Source: Geobacter sp.
GTDB lineage: Bacteria > Desulfobacterota > Desulfuromonadia > Geobacterales > Pseudopelobacteraceae
Assembly: GCA_003574895.1 (NCBI GenBank)
Contig: PJFB01000010.1
Location: forward strand, 1-64,000
Length of the DNA stretch: 64,000 bases
Direction: 5' to 3'
Position numbers and translations under genes: made by a program. The notes beneath the pieces were generated by a model. That model did not search any database. It had not been told where the DNA came from and saw only the letters and a list, made by a program, of their open reading frames with translations. Shown here piece by piece: positions 7,999 through 17,183 of this stretch (its first letter is position 1; every line of letters starts with the position of its first letter).

Positions 7999-10900
7999 CT
8001 ATGCTTGATGATCATTCGGCCGGATGCTCAGCAGGGTGCGGCCGGCGTTGAGGTAGGTCCCTTCCGTGCAGAGAAGCTGCTCCACGGTCCCCGCGCAGGT
8101 GGCGGTGATGGCGGTCTCCATCTTCATGCTCTCCATGATAACCACGCAGTCTCCTTCCTGCACGCTCTCGCCAGGTTGGACAACTATTCGCCAGACCATG
8201 CCCGAGAGGGGCGAGGAAACCGCTTCGCAGCCGGCGCTGACCGCGCCTTCTTCCTGGGCCTCCATGGTGTCGGCGCTTTCGGAGACGAAATGGGCCTGGC
8301 CGCTCTCTTCCCAGCGGCGGCGCTCCGCCTCGAAGGCCGCGGCCTGGCGTTGTTTCGCGGCGCCGATCTCCCCGGCGTGCTCGGCCAGGAAGGCGTGGTA
8401 ATCCCGCAGGCTGAGGCTGGTCTCTTCGATCTGCAGGTCAAAGGTGCCGTTGATGAACCCCCGCCGCATGCGGAGCAGCTCGTCGTGGGAGACCGGATGG
8501 AAGCGGAGCTGGTCGAAATGGCGCAGCAACCATGGCCGGTCCGCTTCGAAGCGGCTGGTCAGGCGATAGCGGTTCCACATCTGCACCGTGCGGCCGACGA
8601 ACTGGTAGCCGCCGGGGCCCTCCATGCCATAGACGCACAGGTAGGCACCACCGATGCCGACGGCATTTTCCGGGGTCCAGGTGCGAGCCGGGTTGTACTT
8701 GGTGGTCACCAGCCGCTGCCGTGGGTCCAGGGGGGTGGCCACCGGCGCGCCCAGATAGACGTCACCCAGCCCCATGACCAGGTAGCTGGCATTGAAGAGG
8801 ATATTCTGCACCTCCTCCACCGATCCCAGGCCGTTGATGCGGCGGATGAACTCGATGTTGCTGGGGCACCAGGGGGCATCCGGCCGCACCGACTGGGTGT
8901 ATTTTTCAATGGCCAGGCGGGTGGCCGGGTCGTCCCAACTGAGGGGCAGGTGCACGATGCGGCTAGGGACGGTCAGGTCGTCCAGGGCGGGGATGGCCTC
9001 CTCCGCCTCCACCAATCGGGCGATCAGGGTGTCCAGCCCCAGGAGGCGGTTGTCGTAATGGACCTGCAGCGATCGGATGCCCGGGGTCAGATCGATGATC
9101 CCGGCCGTTACGTTCTGCCGCAGCCACTCCATCAGGGCATGGACCCGGAAGCGGTAGTTCAGGTCGATGCGCGGCTGGCCGTACTCGATCAGCAGGTACT
9201 TGTCGCCGGAACGGCGGCAGACCGCCTCGGGCCGCTCGCCAACGGCGGGCAGGACATGGACGATGGGGCTGGTTGCGGCCGCTTCCCCGGCACTGTCCAA
9301 TTGGGGCAGGGGTGACGGAGTCAGAGTCCGTAGCCCTTCTTCCTGGTGCTGTTCCAGGGTCTCCGCATCTTGCTGGGAAAGGCGCCGGAAGCGGACCCGG
9401 TCGCCGGGCTTCAACTGGCCGATCTTCCAGAGCTCGGCCTGCACGATGGTGGCCGGGCAGACAAAGCCGCCCAGGCTCGGGCCGTCGGGACCCAGGATGA
9501 TCGGCATGTCGCCGGTGAAGTCCACGGTGCCGATGGCATAGGCGTTGTCATGGATGTTGGAGGGGTGCAGGCCTGCCTCGCCGCCGTCCTGCCTGGCCCA
9601 GTCCGGTTTCGGCCCGATCAGGCGGACCCCGGTGCGGGCCGAATTGTAGTGCACCTCCCAGTCGGCGGCGAAAAAGGTCTCGATATCCTGCTCGGTAAAG
9701 AAGTCGGGCGCGCCGTGGGGGCCGTAGAGCACGCCGATCTCCCAGCGGCTGTCCAGGACCGGCCGGAGCGCTTCGGCCAGTGTCGCTTCCACGGGCATTG
9801 CCTCGGCCGGAAAGAAGCGGAGCACATCGCCGGCCCGCAGGGCACGGCCGCCGTGGCCGCCGAATTCACCCAGGGTGAAGGTGGCCTTGCTCCCCAGGTA
9901 GTCCGGGACGTCAAACCCGCCACGGATGGTCAGGTAGCTGCGCTGGCCCGCCCCGGCAACGGCGCCCATCTTCAGGATGGCACCCTTTTTCACGGGTACC
10001 ACGCTCCAGTATGGGATATCCGCGCCATCCAGGGTGGCCTTCATTGGGGCGCCGGTCAGGCAGATGGCGCTGTCGGCGTTGAAAGCCAGGGTGGGGCCGA
10101 TGATGGTCATCTCCAGGCCGGCGGCCTGTTCCGGGTTGCCCAGCAGGCGGTTTCCCAGGCGGAAGCTCAGGTGGTCCATGGGCCCGGAAGGGGGCACCCC
10201 CACCTCCCAGTAGCCGGTGCGGCCCGGATAGTCCTGGATGGTGCTGCAGGTGCCGCCTACCAGCACCTCGATGGTGGCGGCGCGGTAGACCAGGGTTTCG
10301 AGCATTTTCGTGGAGACGTCGCCGGCCCTGAAGCGGCTGTCACCGATGATCTGGCCGAGATAGCCCAGATTGGTCTCGATCCCTGCCAGGTGGGTTTCCG
10401 CGAGGGCCTGGCCCATCCGCTCCAGCACCTCGCTCCGGTCCTTGCCCCTGACAATGACCTTGGCCAGGAGCGGGTCGTAATAGGCGCTGACTTCTGTACC
10501 CCGCTCGACCCAGCCGTCGCAGCGGATTCCGGCGGGAAAGCGGACGTCGGTCAGGATGCCGGAACAGGGCTGGAAGTTTTTGCCCGGGTCCTCGGCGTAG
10601 ATGCGGACCTGCATTGCGCAACCGTTGGCAGTGGGCGCCAGTTCCGCCAGGGGGGGGAGGTCGTTGCCGGCCTGGCGCACCATCCACTCCACCAGGTCGA
10701 TGCCATGCACCTCCTCGGTGACGGTGTGCTCCACCTGCAGGCGGGTGTTGACCTCCAGGAAGTAAAACTGGCCGCTGTCCGCGTCCAGCACGAATTCCAC
10801 GGTGCCGGCCGACTCGTACCTGGCCGCCTCTGCCAGGCGTTGCGCCGCAGTGCATATCTGCTCCACCTGTGCCGTGGCAAGCCCAGGCGCCGGGGTTTCC

Positions 10901-11616
10901 TCGATCACCTTCTGGTTGCGGCGCTGCATGGAGCAGTCCCGGGTTCCCAGGGTGATGGCGTTGCCCCGGCCGTCCCCGAAAATCTGCACCTCCACGTGGC
11001 GCGCGCGGCTTACGTATTTCTCCAGGAACAGGCCGCATTCCTTGAAGTTGTTGCGGGCCAGCCGTTCGATGCCGGCAAAGGAGGTGAGCAGTTCCTCCTC
11101 GTCCCGGCAGAGGGCCATGCCGATGCCGCCTCCGCCGGCTGTGCTCTTGAGCATGACCGGATAACCGATTTTGGCCGCCTGCTTCGCTGCCTGGCCGGCA
11201 TCCCCCAGGATGCCGCTGCCCGGGAGGAGCGGTACGCCGCTTTGCTCGGCCAACTCCCTGGCGCGGTGCTTGAGGCCAAAGGCGCGCATGGTCTCGGCGG
11301 ACGGGCCGATGAAGGCTATGCCCGCCCCTTGGCAGGCCTGGGCAAATTCCGGGTTCTCGCTGAGGAAGCCGTAACCGGGGTGGATGGCCTGGGCGCCGTA
11401 TTCTCTGGCTGCCTGGAGGACCTTGGCACCATTCAGGTAGCTGGTGGCCGGCGCTGATTCACCCAGGCAGACGGCCTCGTCGGCCTCGATGACATGGCGG
11501 GCGTCGGCATCGGCCTCGGAATAGACCGCCACCGAACCGATCCCCATGCTGCGCAGGGTCCTGATGATACGGCAGGCGATCTCGCCGCGATTGGCTATGA
11601 GCACTTTGGTGAACAT
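7999..11616 (-). CDS. biotin-dependent urea/guanidine carboxylase
   Basis: The 1205-residue enzyme carboxylates urea or guanidine using ATP and bicarbonate. Domains in order: biotin carboxylase (1-450; KVLIANRGEIACRI, the glycine-rich KSTAGGGGIGM, EVNTRLQVEHTVTEE); carboxyltransferase made of KipA/AHS2-like (about 465-770) and KipI/AHS1-like (about 810-1010) parts; and a C-terminal biotinyl domain with the biotinylated Lys in MESMKMET. Annotation pipelines usually call this urea carboxylase. The adjacent pair of DUF1989 genes is the partner set of guanidine carboxylase, so guanidine is at least as likely a substrate. The gene starts 15 bases after the upstream DUF1989 gene. Confidence 0.93.
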   Translation of the reverse strand: MFTKVLIANRGEIACRIIRTLRSMGIGSVAVYSEADADARHVIEADEAVCLGESAPATSYLNGAKVLQAAREYGAQAIHPGYGFLSENPEFAQACQGAGIAFIGPSAETMRAFGLKHRARELAEQSGVPLLPGSGILGDAGQAAKQAAKIGYPVMLKSTAGGGGIGMALCRDEEELLTSFAGIERLARNNFKECGLFLEKYVSRARHVEVQIFGDGRGNAITLGTRDCSMQRRNQKVIEETPAPGLATAQVEQICTAAQRLAEAARYESAGTVEFVLDADSGQFYFLEVNTRLQVEHTVTEEVHGIDLVEWMVRQAGNDLPPLAELAPTANGCAMQVRIYAEDPGKNFQPCSGILTDVRFPAGIRCDGWVERGTEVSAYYDPLLAKVIVRGKDRSEVLERMGQALAETHLAGIETNLGYLGQIIGDSRFRAGDVSTKMLETLVYRAATIEVLVGGTCSTIQDYPGRTGYWEVGVPPSGPMDHLSFRLGNRLLGNPEQAAGLEMTIIGPTLAFNADSAICLTGAPMKATLDGADIPYWSVVPVKKGAILKMGAVAGAGQRSYLTIRGGFDVPDYLGSKATFTLGEFGGHGGRALRAGDVLRFFPAEAMPVEATLAEALRPVLDSRWEIGVLYGPHGAPDFFTEQDIETFFAADWEVHYNSARTGVRLIGPKPDWARQDGGEAGLHPSNIHDNAYAIGTVDFTGDMPIILGPDGPSLGGFVCPATIVQAELWKIGQLKPGDRVRFRRLSQQDAETLEQHQEEGLRTLTPSPLPQLDSAGEAAATSPIVHVLPAVGERPEAVCRRSGDKYLLIEYGQPRIDLNYRFRVHALMEWLRQNVTAGIIDLTPGIRSLQVHYDNRLLGLDTLIARLVEAEEAIPALDDLTVPSRIVHLPLSWDDPATRLAIEKYTQSVRPDAPWCPSNIEFIRRINGLGSVEEVQNILFNASYLVMGLGDVYLGAPVATPLDPRQRLVTTKYNPARTWTPENAVGIGGAYLCVYGMEGPGGYQFVGRTVQMWNRYRLTSRFEADRPWLLRHFDQLRFHPVSHDELLRMRRGFINGTFDLQIEETSLSLRDYHAFLAEHAGEIGAAKQRQAAAFEAERRRWEESGQAHFVSESADTMEAQEEGAVSAGCEAVSSPLSGMVWRIVVQPGESVQEGDCVVIMESMKMETAITATCAGTVEQLLCTEGTYLNAGRTLLSIRPNDHQA

Positions 11617-11630
11617 GATGGGTCCTTATA

Positions 11631-12278
11631 TCAGTCCCAGATCAGCAGGCGGACCGGGGTGGGATTATAGGCATTGCAAGGATTGTTGAGCTGGGGGCAG
11701 TTGGAGATCAGGCAGATCACGTCCATGTCGGCCCGCATCTCCACGTACTTGCCCGGCTCGGAGATGCCGTCGGCAAAGGTGGACTTGCCGTCGGGCGAGA
11801 TGGGCACGTTCATGAAGAAGTTGATGTTGTGGGTGATCTCCCTCTTGTCCATGCCCTGGCCCCATTGGAGCAGTCCTTTCATGAAGCTGTCGCGGCAGTT
11901 GTGCATGTAGCGCTTCTCGCGCGGGTAGCGGACCGAGTTGCTTTCGGCGGAGCAGCCGCCCCCCAGGGTGTCGTGGCGGCCGCAGGTATCGGCCGTAATG
12001 GTCAGCATGGTGTTGCTCTCCGAGGAGAGCAGGCGGGAACCGGTGGAGAGGTAGACGTTCCCCTGCTCCCGGATGGTATCCACGGCGCTGTAGCGTTCGC
12101 TGTAGTCCCGGGCGCTGTAGAAGATCGTGTCCACCGCCTGGTTCCCCTCCAGGTCAACGATCCGGAAGGTTTGCCCCTTTTTTATCGGATGGATCCAGTG
12201 CTCGCCGGCCGGCAGCACGGCGTCGTAGACGGCCCGGGCAGGGTCCAGCGTACTTTCTTTCAGAGTCGCTATGGTCAT
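11631..12278 (-). CDS. DUF1989 protein, probable carboxyguanidine deiminase subunit (urea carboxylase-associated)
   Basis: A 215-residue protein of the DUF1989 family, long annotated as urea carboxylase-associated protein. In characterised systems two such proteins form a deiminase that turns carboxyguanidine into allophanate, linking the carboxylase to AtzF. Visible motifs are [34 protein letters not shown] with probable metal or catalytic Cys/His residues, and [11 protein letters not shown]. The ATG at 12278 (MTIATLKES) is chosen; the upstream extension would translate the 12308-12346 repeat. The assignment to the deiminase rests on family membership and synteny. Confidence 0.82.
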   Translation of the reverse strand: MTIATLKESTLDPARAVYDAVLPAGEHWIHPIKKGQTFRIVDLEGNQAVDTIFYSARDYSERYSAVDTIREQGNVYLSTGSRLLSSESNTMLTITADTCGRHDTLGGGCSAESNSVRYPREKRYMHNCRDSFMKGLLQWGQGMDKREITHNINFFMNVPISPDGKSTFADGISEPGKYVEMRADMDVICLISNCPQLNNPCNAYNPTPVRLLIWD

Positions 12279-12307
12279 GGTCGGTTCCTTTCGGCATGTT
12301 TTTTGTT

Positions 12308-12429
12308 CCTCCCCCTTCAAGGGGGAGGTCAGGAGGGGGATGGGGGATTGCAGCTCCCGATTCATGACCGGCGCGTGGTTTGCCCTACGGACCCCATCCC
12401 CACCCCAACCCTCCCCTTGAAGGGGAGGG
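12308..12429. repeat. inverted pair of a 38-bp CCTCCCCTTGAAGG repeat
   Basis: Two near-identical copies of a C-rich element, each holding its own small palindrome (CCCCCTTCAAGGGGG and CTCCCCTTGAAGGGGAG), face each other at 12308-12346 and 12392-12429. They fill the gap between the two DUF1989 genes and would fold into a long hairpin in the transcript. This could lower expression of downstream genes or protect mRNA ends, but no function is shown. Confidence 0.8.
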
Positions 12430-12440
12430 TGTTATCTTGA

Positions 12441-13163
12441 TTACAACCGGTACTCCGCTGTATTGACAAATCCACGCTCGTTTTGGGGGCAGTAGGAGCG
12501 GCAGGGGTTTGCCTCCGGGACGATGGCCGAGCGCCAGACGGTCAGTTTGACCGGTTTGGGCGCATACTCCGGGTTGGGGTCCAGCGGATGGGGGCAACTG
12601 CAGAGCACCACCAGGATGTCCATCTCGGCCTGCAGGTCCACGTAGTCACCCGGTTTTGAATTGCCCGGGACATGGGCCATGTTCCCTTCCTGGTCCACGC
12701 CGATCTTGGTGAAGAAGTTGACAGGGGCCACCAGGTCCCGTTTTCCCAGGCCGTGCTTGGCCAGTTCCAGCAGCAGCGAGTCGAGGCCGTTGCGGTAATA
12801 GTTGTTGCGTGCCTCCTGGTAGGGGTTGAGGCCGTATTTGCGCTGATTGGTCATGGCGTTGGAGACGCCGCTGATGGTGTCGTGCCAGCCGCAACTGTCG
12901 TCGATGACCGAGACCAGGACCCGCCCCATGTCCGAGTAGCAGACGCACCCCTTGGCAATGCAGGAGATGAACTGGGCCTTGAGGGTGTCGGGCATGTTGT
13001 AGCGTTCCGTGGTGTTCCTGGCGTTGTAGAAGATGGCCGATACATTGGCGCCACCTTCCAGGTCGGTTATGCGCAGGGCCGTGCCCGCCTTGAGAATATG
13101 GGACCGGTTCCAGCCGCCGGGCATGATCTCCTCGAAGAGGATCTGGTCTTGGTTAATATTCAT
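12441..13163 (-). CDS. DUF1989 protein, second probable carboxyguanidine deiminase subunit
   Basis: This 240-residue paralogue of the gene at 11631 shares the order GTALRITDLEGGANVSA, DSCGWHDTISG and NFFTKIGVDQEGN. The Cys-x2-His-Asp segment is kept. A C-terminal extension carries SYCPQNERGF. Paired DUF1989 proteins are the hallmark of the carboxyguanidine deiminase complex. The start codon overlaps the stop of the regulator gene (ATGA, 13160-13163), so the two are probably translationally coupled. Product assignment is by family and context. Confidence 0.82.
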   Translation of the reverse strand: MNINQDQILFEEIMPGGWNRSHILKAGTALRITDLEGGANVSAIFYNARNTTERYNMPDTLKAQFISCIAKGCVCYSDMGRVLVSVIDDSCGWHDTISGVSNAMTNQRKYGLNPYQEARNNYYRNGLDSLLLELAKHGLGKRDLVAPVNFFTKIGVDQEGNMAHVPGNSKPGDYVDLQAEMDILVVLCSCPHPLDPNPEYAPKPVKLTVWRSAIVPEANPCRSYCPQNERGFVNTAEYRL

Positions 13164-13627
13164 GGCATGTTCTCCTGTTTCTGTTTCTTGCGGGCATGGA
13201 GCGGCGGCAGCGTGGTGCCGGTCAGGGTCAGCTTGCCGGTCTCGACCCCCTTGCAGGCCACCAGTTCCTGGGACAACCCCTGCAGGCGGTAGACCGGTCC
13301 CTGGACAATGAAGACCTCCATGCGGTAGTTGTTCTCCAGCATGACGTTCAGAGAGCTGACCACCTCCTTGAGATAGGACCGCTGTATCTCTGCCAGGCGC
13401 TGCTGGATCTGGTTGCGCGACTCGTCGTAGAAGATGGTGATGCTTCCGGCCATCACCTCGCGCAGGTTGAGTTTCTCCCGCCTGGAGATGAGCGCGTCCC
13501 GCAGCATTTCTGTGACCGCGTTGCTACGGTTCGGAAAGCTGCTGCTGGCTGCCACCAGATCAAGTTCGTCCGCCAGCGATTCCGGCAAGGCGATGCAGAT
13601 TCTCTTGATGCCTTGGCTTTTTTTCAT
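13160..13627 (-). CDS. NikR-fold ribbon-helix-helix regulator lacking nickel ligands
   Basis: A 155-residue protein. The ATG at 13627 has AAGGAC upstream; the in-frame GTG at 13648 has none. Residues 1-45 are a CopG/NikR-type ribbon-helix-helix (RICIALPESLADELDL, FPNRSNAVTEMLRDAL). Residues 60-140 match the NikR ACT-like domain (AGSITIFYDESRNQI, ELVACKGVETGKLTLTGT). Where NikR binds nickel (LHVHINHDDC and the preceding His run) this protein reads LNVMLENNYR and IQRSYLKE, so the His and Cys ligands are absent. It probably senses another ligand, and its position suggests operon control. Confidence 0.8.
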   Translation of the reverse strand: MKKSQGIKRICIALPESLADELDLVAASSSFPNRSNAVTEMLRDALISRREKLNLREVMAGSITIFYDESRNQIQQRLAEIQRSYLKEVVSSLNVMLENNYRMEVFIVQGPVYRLQGLSQELVACKGVETGKLTLTGTTLPPLHARKKQKQENMP

Positions 13628-13660
13628 AATTTGTTGTGTCCTTTGCACGAAACTGTCTGA

Positions 13661-13715
13661 GGCTGAAGACTGAAGCCCGAAGGTTTTAATCCTTCAGCCT
13701 TCTACCTTCAGTCTT
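13661..13715. repeat. short nested palindrome between operon halves
   Basis: GGCTGAAGACTGAAG pairs with CTTCAGCC and CTTCAGTCTT further on, around an inner GAAGG/CCTTC stem. It lies in the 95-base gap between the ABC ATPase gene and the regulator gene. It resembles dispersed CTTCAGTCTT-type intergenic repeats. No T-run follows on either strand, so it is not a clear terminator. Confidence 0.6.
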
Positions 13716-13722
13716 AATTGAA

Positions 13723-14634
13723 TCAATATACGTCGTCCCCCACCTGGGTCATCCTGATGATGGGGAGCATGTCTTCGGCATCCTTGGCCGGGTGGATCAA
13801 CTCCTCCAGGCGCTTCTTTGTGGCCAGGAACTCCTGGGAAAGGAACTGCTCGGGGGAGCGGGGGTGTTCCACCGGCACCTCGATTACCTCCTGGATTTCA
13901 CCGGGGTTGGCCTTGAGCACCACGATCCGGTCGGAGAGGTAGATGGCCTCCTCCAGGTCATGGGTAATGAAAAGGATGGTGATGTCCACGTTTTTCCAGA
14001 TCTGCAGCAGATAGGACTGCATCTTGGCCCGGGTCTGGGCGTCCAGGGCCCCGAACGGCTCGTCCATCAGCAGGATGCGCGGCCGGTTGGCCAGGGCGCG
14101 GGCAATGGCCACGCGCTGCTTCATGCCGCCGGACAATTCATGGGGATAGGCATCGGCAAAGGCCTCCAGGCCGACCATCTCGATCCAGCCCCGGGCCTCC
14201 TGCTCGGCGGATACGCCGGATATGCCGTTGGAGCTGTTGGAAAGTTCCAGGCCGAACATGACATTCTTCAACACGGTCAGCCAGGGGAAGAGGGTATAGC
14301 CTTGAAAGACCATGCCGCGATCCCGGCCCGGCCCGGTTACTTCCCTGTCGTCCAGGAGGATCTCGCCGGCGGAGTGGTCATCCAGCCCGGCCAGGATCCT
14401 GACCAGCGTGGATTTGCCACAGCCGGACGGGCCGATGATGCTGATGAACTCGCGGCGGCGCACCTGGAAGGATATGTCGTGCAGGGCCTGGATACGACCC
14501 TTGACGCCGTCGAATGTCTTGCCGAGCCGGTTGACTTTCAAAACTACCGGCCGCTCCGCAATCCGCCGGAAGCGGGCGCTGACCTCCGGGCTCTGCTCCA
14601 GGTAGCTGGGAAGTGAGACGTCATGCATTGTCAT
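13723..14634 (-). CDS. ABC importer ATPase, SsuB/TauB type
   Basis: A 303-residue ATP-binding subunit of a nitrate/sulfonate/taurine-type importer. Walker [10 protein letters not shown], signature LSGGMKQR, Walker [13 protein letters not shown] and the switch His in FITHDLEEA are all present. The start is taken at ATG 14634, inside the end of the permease gene (14-base overlap, AGGTG upstream). A C-terminal extension of about 50 residues follows the core. Together with the next two genes it forms the importer that probably feeds guanidine or urea to the cytoplasm. Confidence 0.9.
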   Translation of the reverse strand: MTMHDVSLPSYLEQSPEVSARFRRIAERPVVLKVNRLGKTFDGVKGRIQALHDISFQVRRREFISIIGPSGCGKSTLVRILAGLDDHSAGEILLDDREVTGPGRDRGMVFQGYTLFPWLTVLKNVMFGLELSNSSNGISGVSAEQEARGWIEMVGLEAFADAYPHELSGGMKQRVAIARALANRPRILLMDEPFGALDAQTRAKMQSYLLQIWKNVDITILFITHDLEEAIYLSDRIVVLKANPGEIQEVIEVPVEHPRSPEQFLSQEFLATKKRLEELIHPAKDAEDMLPIIRMTQVGDDVY

Positions 14635-15661
14635 GGGACACCTGTGCTGTTTCCGGTTCGGTCCTGGAAGTGGTGTAAACCGTTCGCAAGCGGGATAGGA
14701 TGCTTCTCTTGCGGCTCTTCCAGACAAACAGCTCGGAACCGAGCCAGGCCAGGAAGATGTCGGTGGTGATGCCGATAATGCCGATCATGATGATGGCGGC
14801 GTAGACGTTGTCATAGATGCGGTACTTGGCCTGCTGGTTGATGAACCAGGTGATGCCCGTGCTGTTGCCCACCACCTCGGCTACGATCAGGTAGGTCCAG
14901 GCCCAGCCCAGAAGGATGCGCATGTCGCGGTAGACATCCGGCAGGATGCCCGGGATCACCACCCGCGTGAACAGCTTCAGGCCCCGGGCGCCCAGGGTCT
15001 GGGCCGCTTCCAGCAGGGCCGGGTCCAGCCTCTGGGTGGTGTTGGAGATCATCAGCACCTGCTGGAAAAAGGTGCCGATTACGATAATGGCAACCTTGGG
15101 GCCGTCGTAGATGCCTAGTACCGCCACGGACAGGGCAGCAAAGGCCGGGGCCGGCAGGTAGCGGAAAAACTCCACGAACGGTTCGGTCATGTAGGAGAAG
15201 ATCCGGTAGGTGCCGGCAAGGATGCCAAGGGGTACGGCAATCACCGATGAGATCAGGAAGCCCCAGATGATTATTTTGATGCTGTGCCACAGGCTTTCGT
15301 GCAGCCACGGTTCTTCGGGCAGTCTGGGTGGTGTGACAAAGGCCTTGTAGAAACTTTTTGCGACCTCATGGGGTGCCGGCAGGTAGACCGGATTGGCCAG
15401 CACCCCCTGAGCCGGTTTGCGGTGTTCGGCAAGGGCCTTGGCGTTCTCCCGGTAAAAGGCCCCTTTCTGGACCATGGCATCGACCCTGAAGTGACCGATG
15501 CTTCCCGGGTCGGATACTCTCACCATCGGGTGCCATACCGCCGGGCAGTAGCTTACCAGTGACCAGACCGCCAGCGGGATGATAAAGGAAAATACCTGGA
15601 AGACCCTGCGCCGTCGCGGGTCCAGCTCTTTCCAGATGATGAAGTATCGTGCGCGCGCCAT
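14621..15661 (-). CDS. ABC importer permease, SsuC/TauC type
   Basis: A 346-residue inner-membrane permease with a basic N-terminus, a first membrane helix ([15 protein letters not shown]) and a periplasmic loop of about 90 residues. The BPD_transp_1 core follows, with the coupling motif [27 protein letters not shown] that contacts the ATPase. The long first loop is a feature of permeases found beside urea carboxylase genes. It overlaps the ATPase gene and starts 26 bases after the binding-protein gene. Confidence 0.9.
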   Translation of the reverse strand: MARARYFIIWKELDPRRRRVFQVFSFIIPLAVWSLVSYCPAVWHPMVRVSDPGSIGHFRVDAMVQKGAFYRENAKALAEHRKPAQGVLANPVYLPAPHEVAKSFYKAFVTPPRLPEEPWLHESLWHSIKIIIWGFLISSVIAVPLGILAGTYRIFSYMTEPFVEFFRYLPAPAFAALSVAVLGIYDGPKVAIIVIGTFFQQVLMISNTTQRLDPALLEAAQTLGARGLKLFTRVVIPGILPDVYRDMRILLGWAWTYLIVAEVVGNSTGITWFINQQAKYRIYDNVYAAIIMIGIIGITTDIFLAWLGSELFVWKSRKRSILSRLRTVYTTSRTEPETAQVSHDNA

Positions 15662-15687
15662 TGCTCTTCTCCGTTCACGAGGTCATG

Positions 15688-16725
15688 CTACTTCAGGTTG
15701 GTTATAAATGATGCGTCGATATAGTCGTCCGGATTCTGGGCATTGTCATAGACCTTGTTGGCCACGTTGAACTCGTCTGCATTCTTGCAGGAGCCGTAGA
15801 GCGATTTCAGGCTGTTGTCCTTCTTGAAGACCACCTGCTCTTCCGCCAGGGTGAGGAAGTGGGTCCCCCTCATGTAGGTGGCGTATTCGGCGGGCGGGAC
15901 ATTGACCCGGGCCGACATGATATCCAGGATTTCCTTCTGGTGGGCCGGGTCCTTCATGTAGTCGATGATTTTGTACCAGACCTTGACCACCTTCTGCCAA
16001 TCCTCCTTGCGGTCCGCCAGGCTCTGGGGATCGACCACCAGGGCGTCGTAGATCAGGCCCGGGGCATCGGCGCTGGTGTAGATGGCCTTGGCGCTGTCCA
16101 GCGCTTTCAGGGCCTGTCCGGAGTTGGGCTGCCAGGCCGCGATGGCGTCAACATCGCCGGAGGCCAATGTCTGGGCGGTCTGGTGGGTGGGGGTGTTGAT
16201 GAGCTTCACGTCCTCCGGTTTCATGCCGTTTTTCTTGAGGGCGTGGTTGAGCATGAGATGTTCGAGCAGGCCGATTTCCAGGGCCACCTTCTTCCCTTTC
16301 AGGTCCTTGATGGACTTGATGCCGGGGCGGGCCACGATCATGTCGTTGCCGCTGCTGTAGTCGTTGATCAGGATCATGACCCCTTTTTTGCCCTTGGCGC
16401 CGTTAACCAGCGTATCACCGTTGGACATGGCCACGGCATCGACCTTGTTGGCCACAAAGGCATCCATGGACGGGGCGTACTCAAACCACTGGAACTGGAC
16501 GTCCACCCCGGCCTCCTTGAAAAATCCCTTCTGGATGCCGATCTCCCAGGCTACCCAGCCGGGCCAGTCGCTGTAGGCGATGCGCAAGGGTGCTTTGGCC
16601 TGGGCCACAGCCGGCTTGCCATCTTTGTTCTCCTGCGCTTCCTTGTTGCCTGACTTGCAGCCTGTCAGGATCTGCCCGAGCACCACCATGGCCAGCGCCG
16701 CCAACACCAAATTCTTGAGTTTCAT
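15688..16725 (-). CDS. ABC importer substrate-binding lipoprotein (urea carboxylase-region type)
   Basis: A 345-residue binding protein of the SsuA/NMT1 superfamily. The N-terminal signal ends in a lipobox (ILTGC, Cys about 23), so it should be anchored at the outer face of the inner membrane. The mature domain starts [18 protein letters not shown] and has the two-lobed pattern with [16 protein letters not shown]. It is the first gene of the operon, with AAGGAGG directly upstream. The family is recurrently encoded beside urea carboxylase genes. The true ligand is unproven, and guanidine is a reasonable guess. Confidence 0.9.
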   Translation of the reverse strand: MKLKNLVLAALAMVVLGQILTGCKSGNKEAQENKDGKPAVAQAKAPLRIAYSDWPGWVAWEIGIQKGFFKEAGVDVQFQWFEYAPSMDAFVANKVDAVAMSNGDTLVNGAKGKKGVMILINDYSSGNDMIVARPGIKSIKDLKGKKVALEIGLLEHLMLNHALKKNGMKPEDVKLINTPTHQTAQTLASGDVDAIAAWQPNSGQALKALDSAKAIYTSADAPGLIYDALVVDPQSLADRKEDWQKVVKVWYKIIDYMKDPAHQKEILDIMSARVNVPPAEYATYMRGTHFLTLAEEQVVFKKDNSLKSLYGSCKNADEFNVANKVYDNAQNPDDYIDASFITNLK

Positions 16726-16778
16726 CCATACCTCCTTCTGCTGTTTAAAATGGGTAGATCAAACTGGCCGGCGACAAT

Positions 16779-16807
16779 AAAAAAAGCGACGGCTCGCGCC
16801 GGTCGCC
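16779..16807 (-). terminator. intrinsic terminator in the leader (attenuator candidate)
   Basis: On the minus strand GCGACCGGC-GCGA-GCCGTCGC folds into a stem of eight pairs with one bulge and a tetraloop, followed by seven T. It lies between the sigma-54 promoter and the first operon gene, so it would stop most transcripts unless overridden. The upstream arm GGCGAC can instead pair with GTCGCC just beyond the T-run (16770-16775), which offers an antiterminator fold. Confidence 0.8.
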
Positions 16808-16833
16808 TTTGACCTTCGTTGTCTTTGGTGGCA

Positions 16834-16849
16834 AGCAATGGATGTGCCA
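16834..16849 (-). promoter_or_regulatory. sigma-54 promoter of the carboxylase/transport operon
   Basis: Minus strand TGGCAC-ATCCA-TTGCT is a full match to the -24/-12 consensus TGGCAC-N5-TTGCW. Transcription should start near 16822, about 100 bases before the binding-protein gene. Sigma-54 control fits nitrogen-limitation regulation. No clear activator binding site was recognised upstream. Confidence 0.86.
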
Positions 16850-17183
16850 TCGTAATACTATTCTTAAAAATAGTATGAAAAAATTGTTTAGGTCGGACGA
16901 GGGTATAAGTGATCCTGGCATGTTACAAACGATAAGGATTTGGCCGCAGAATTAGGTTGGAGTGGGCCGGGGCCAGCGCTGTCTGCCGAATTCATGGGCA
17001 GTGCTTAAAATGAGTGCACAGCGGTTTGGCAGGAGGAAGGTTAAAAACCGAAGGCTGAAGGCGCATGACCCCTCCTCCGCATCCCATAAATTTAAGGAGA
17101 GGAACTTGTCACGCCTCTTAAGATAAAAGGCCACATGGGACCCACAGGGCCTAAAGGCCTAAAGGGGAAGGGAGAGTTATGAT
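16850..17183. other. non-coding stretch upstream of the sigma-54 promoter
   Basis: No credible gene is visible. The part near 16858-16880 has an AT-rich palindrome (CATACTATT with its complement AATAGTATG around TTTAAG) that could be an activator site or a terminator remnant. The rest, to the end of the cardiolipin synthase gene, shows only short imperfect repeats such as GGCCTAAAGGCCTAAAGG at 17150-17165. Confidence 0.5.

Noticed and set aside
9346-11457. 703-codon open frame on + across the carboxylase gene
   Set aside because: It is antisense to a fully conserved biotin carboxylase, has no family motif, and results from high GC codon bias.
16726-16860. Guanidine-I, -II or -III riboswitch upstream of the transport genes
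   Set aside because: The conserved ykkC core, paired ACGR-loop hairpins and the class III pseudoknot sequence were all looked for and not found; only a terminator hairpin is present.
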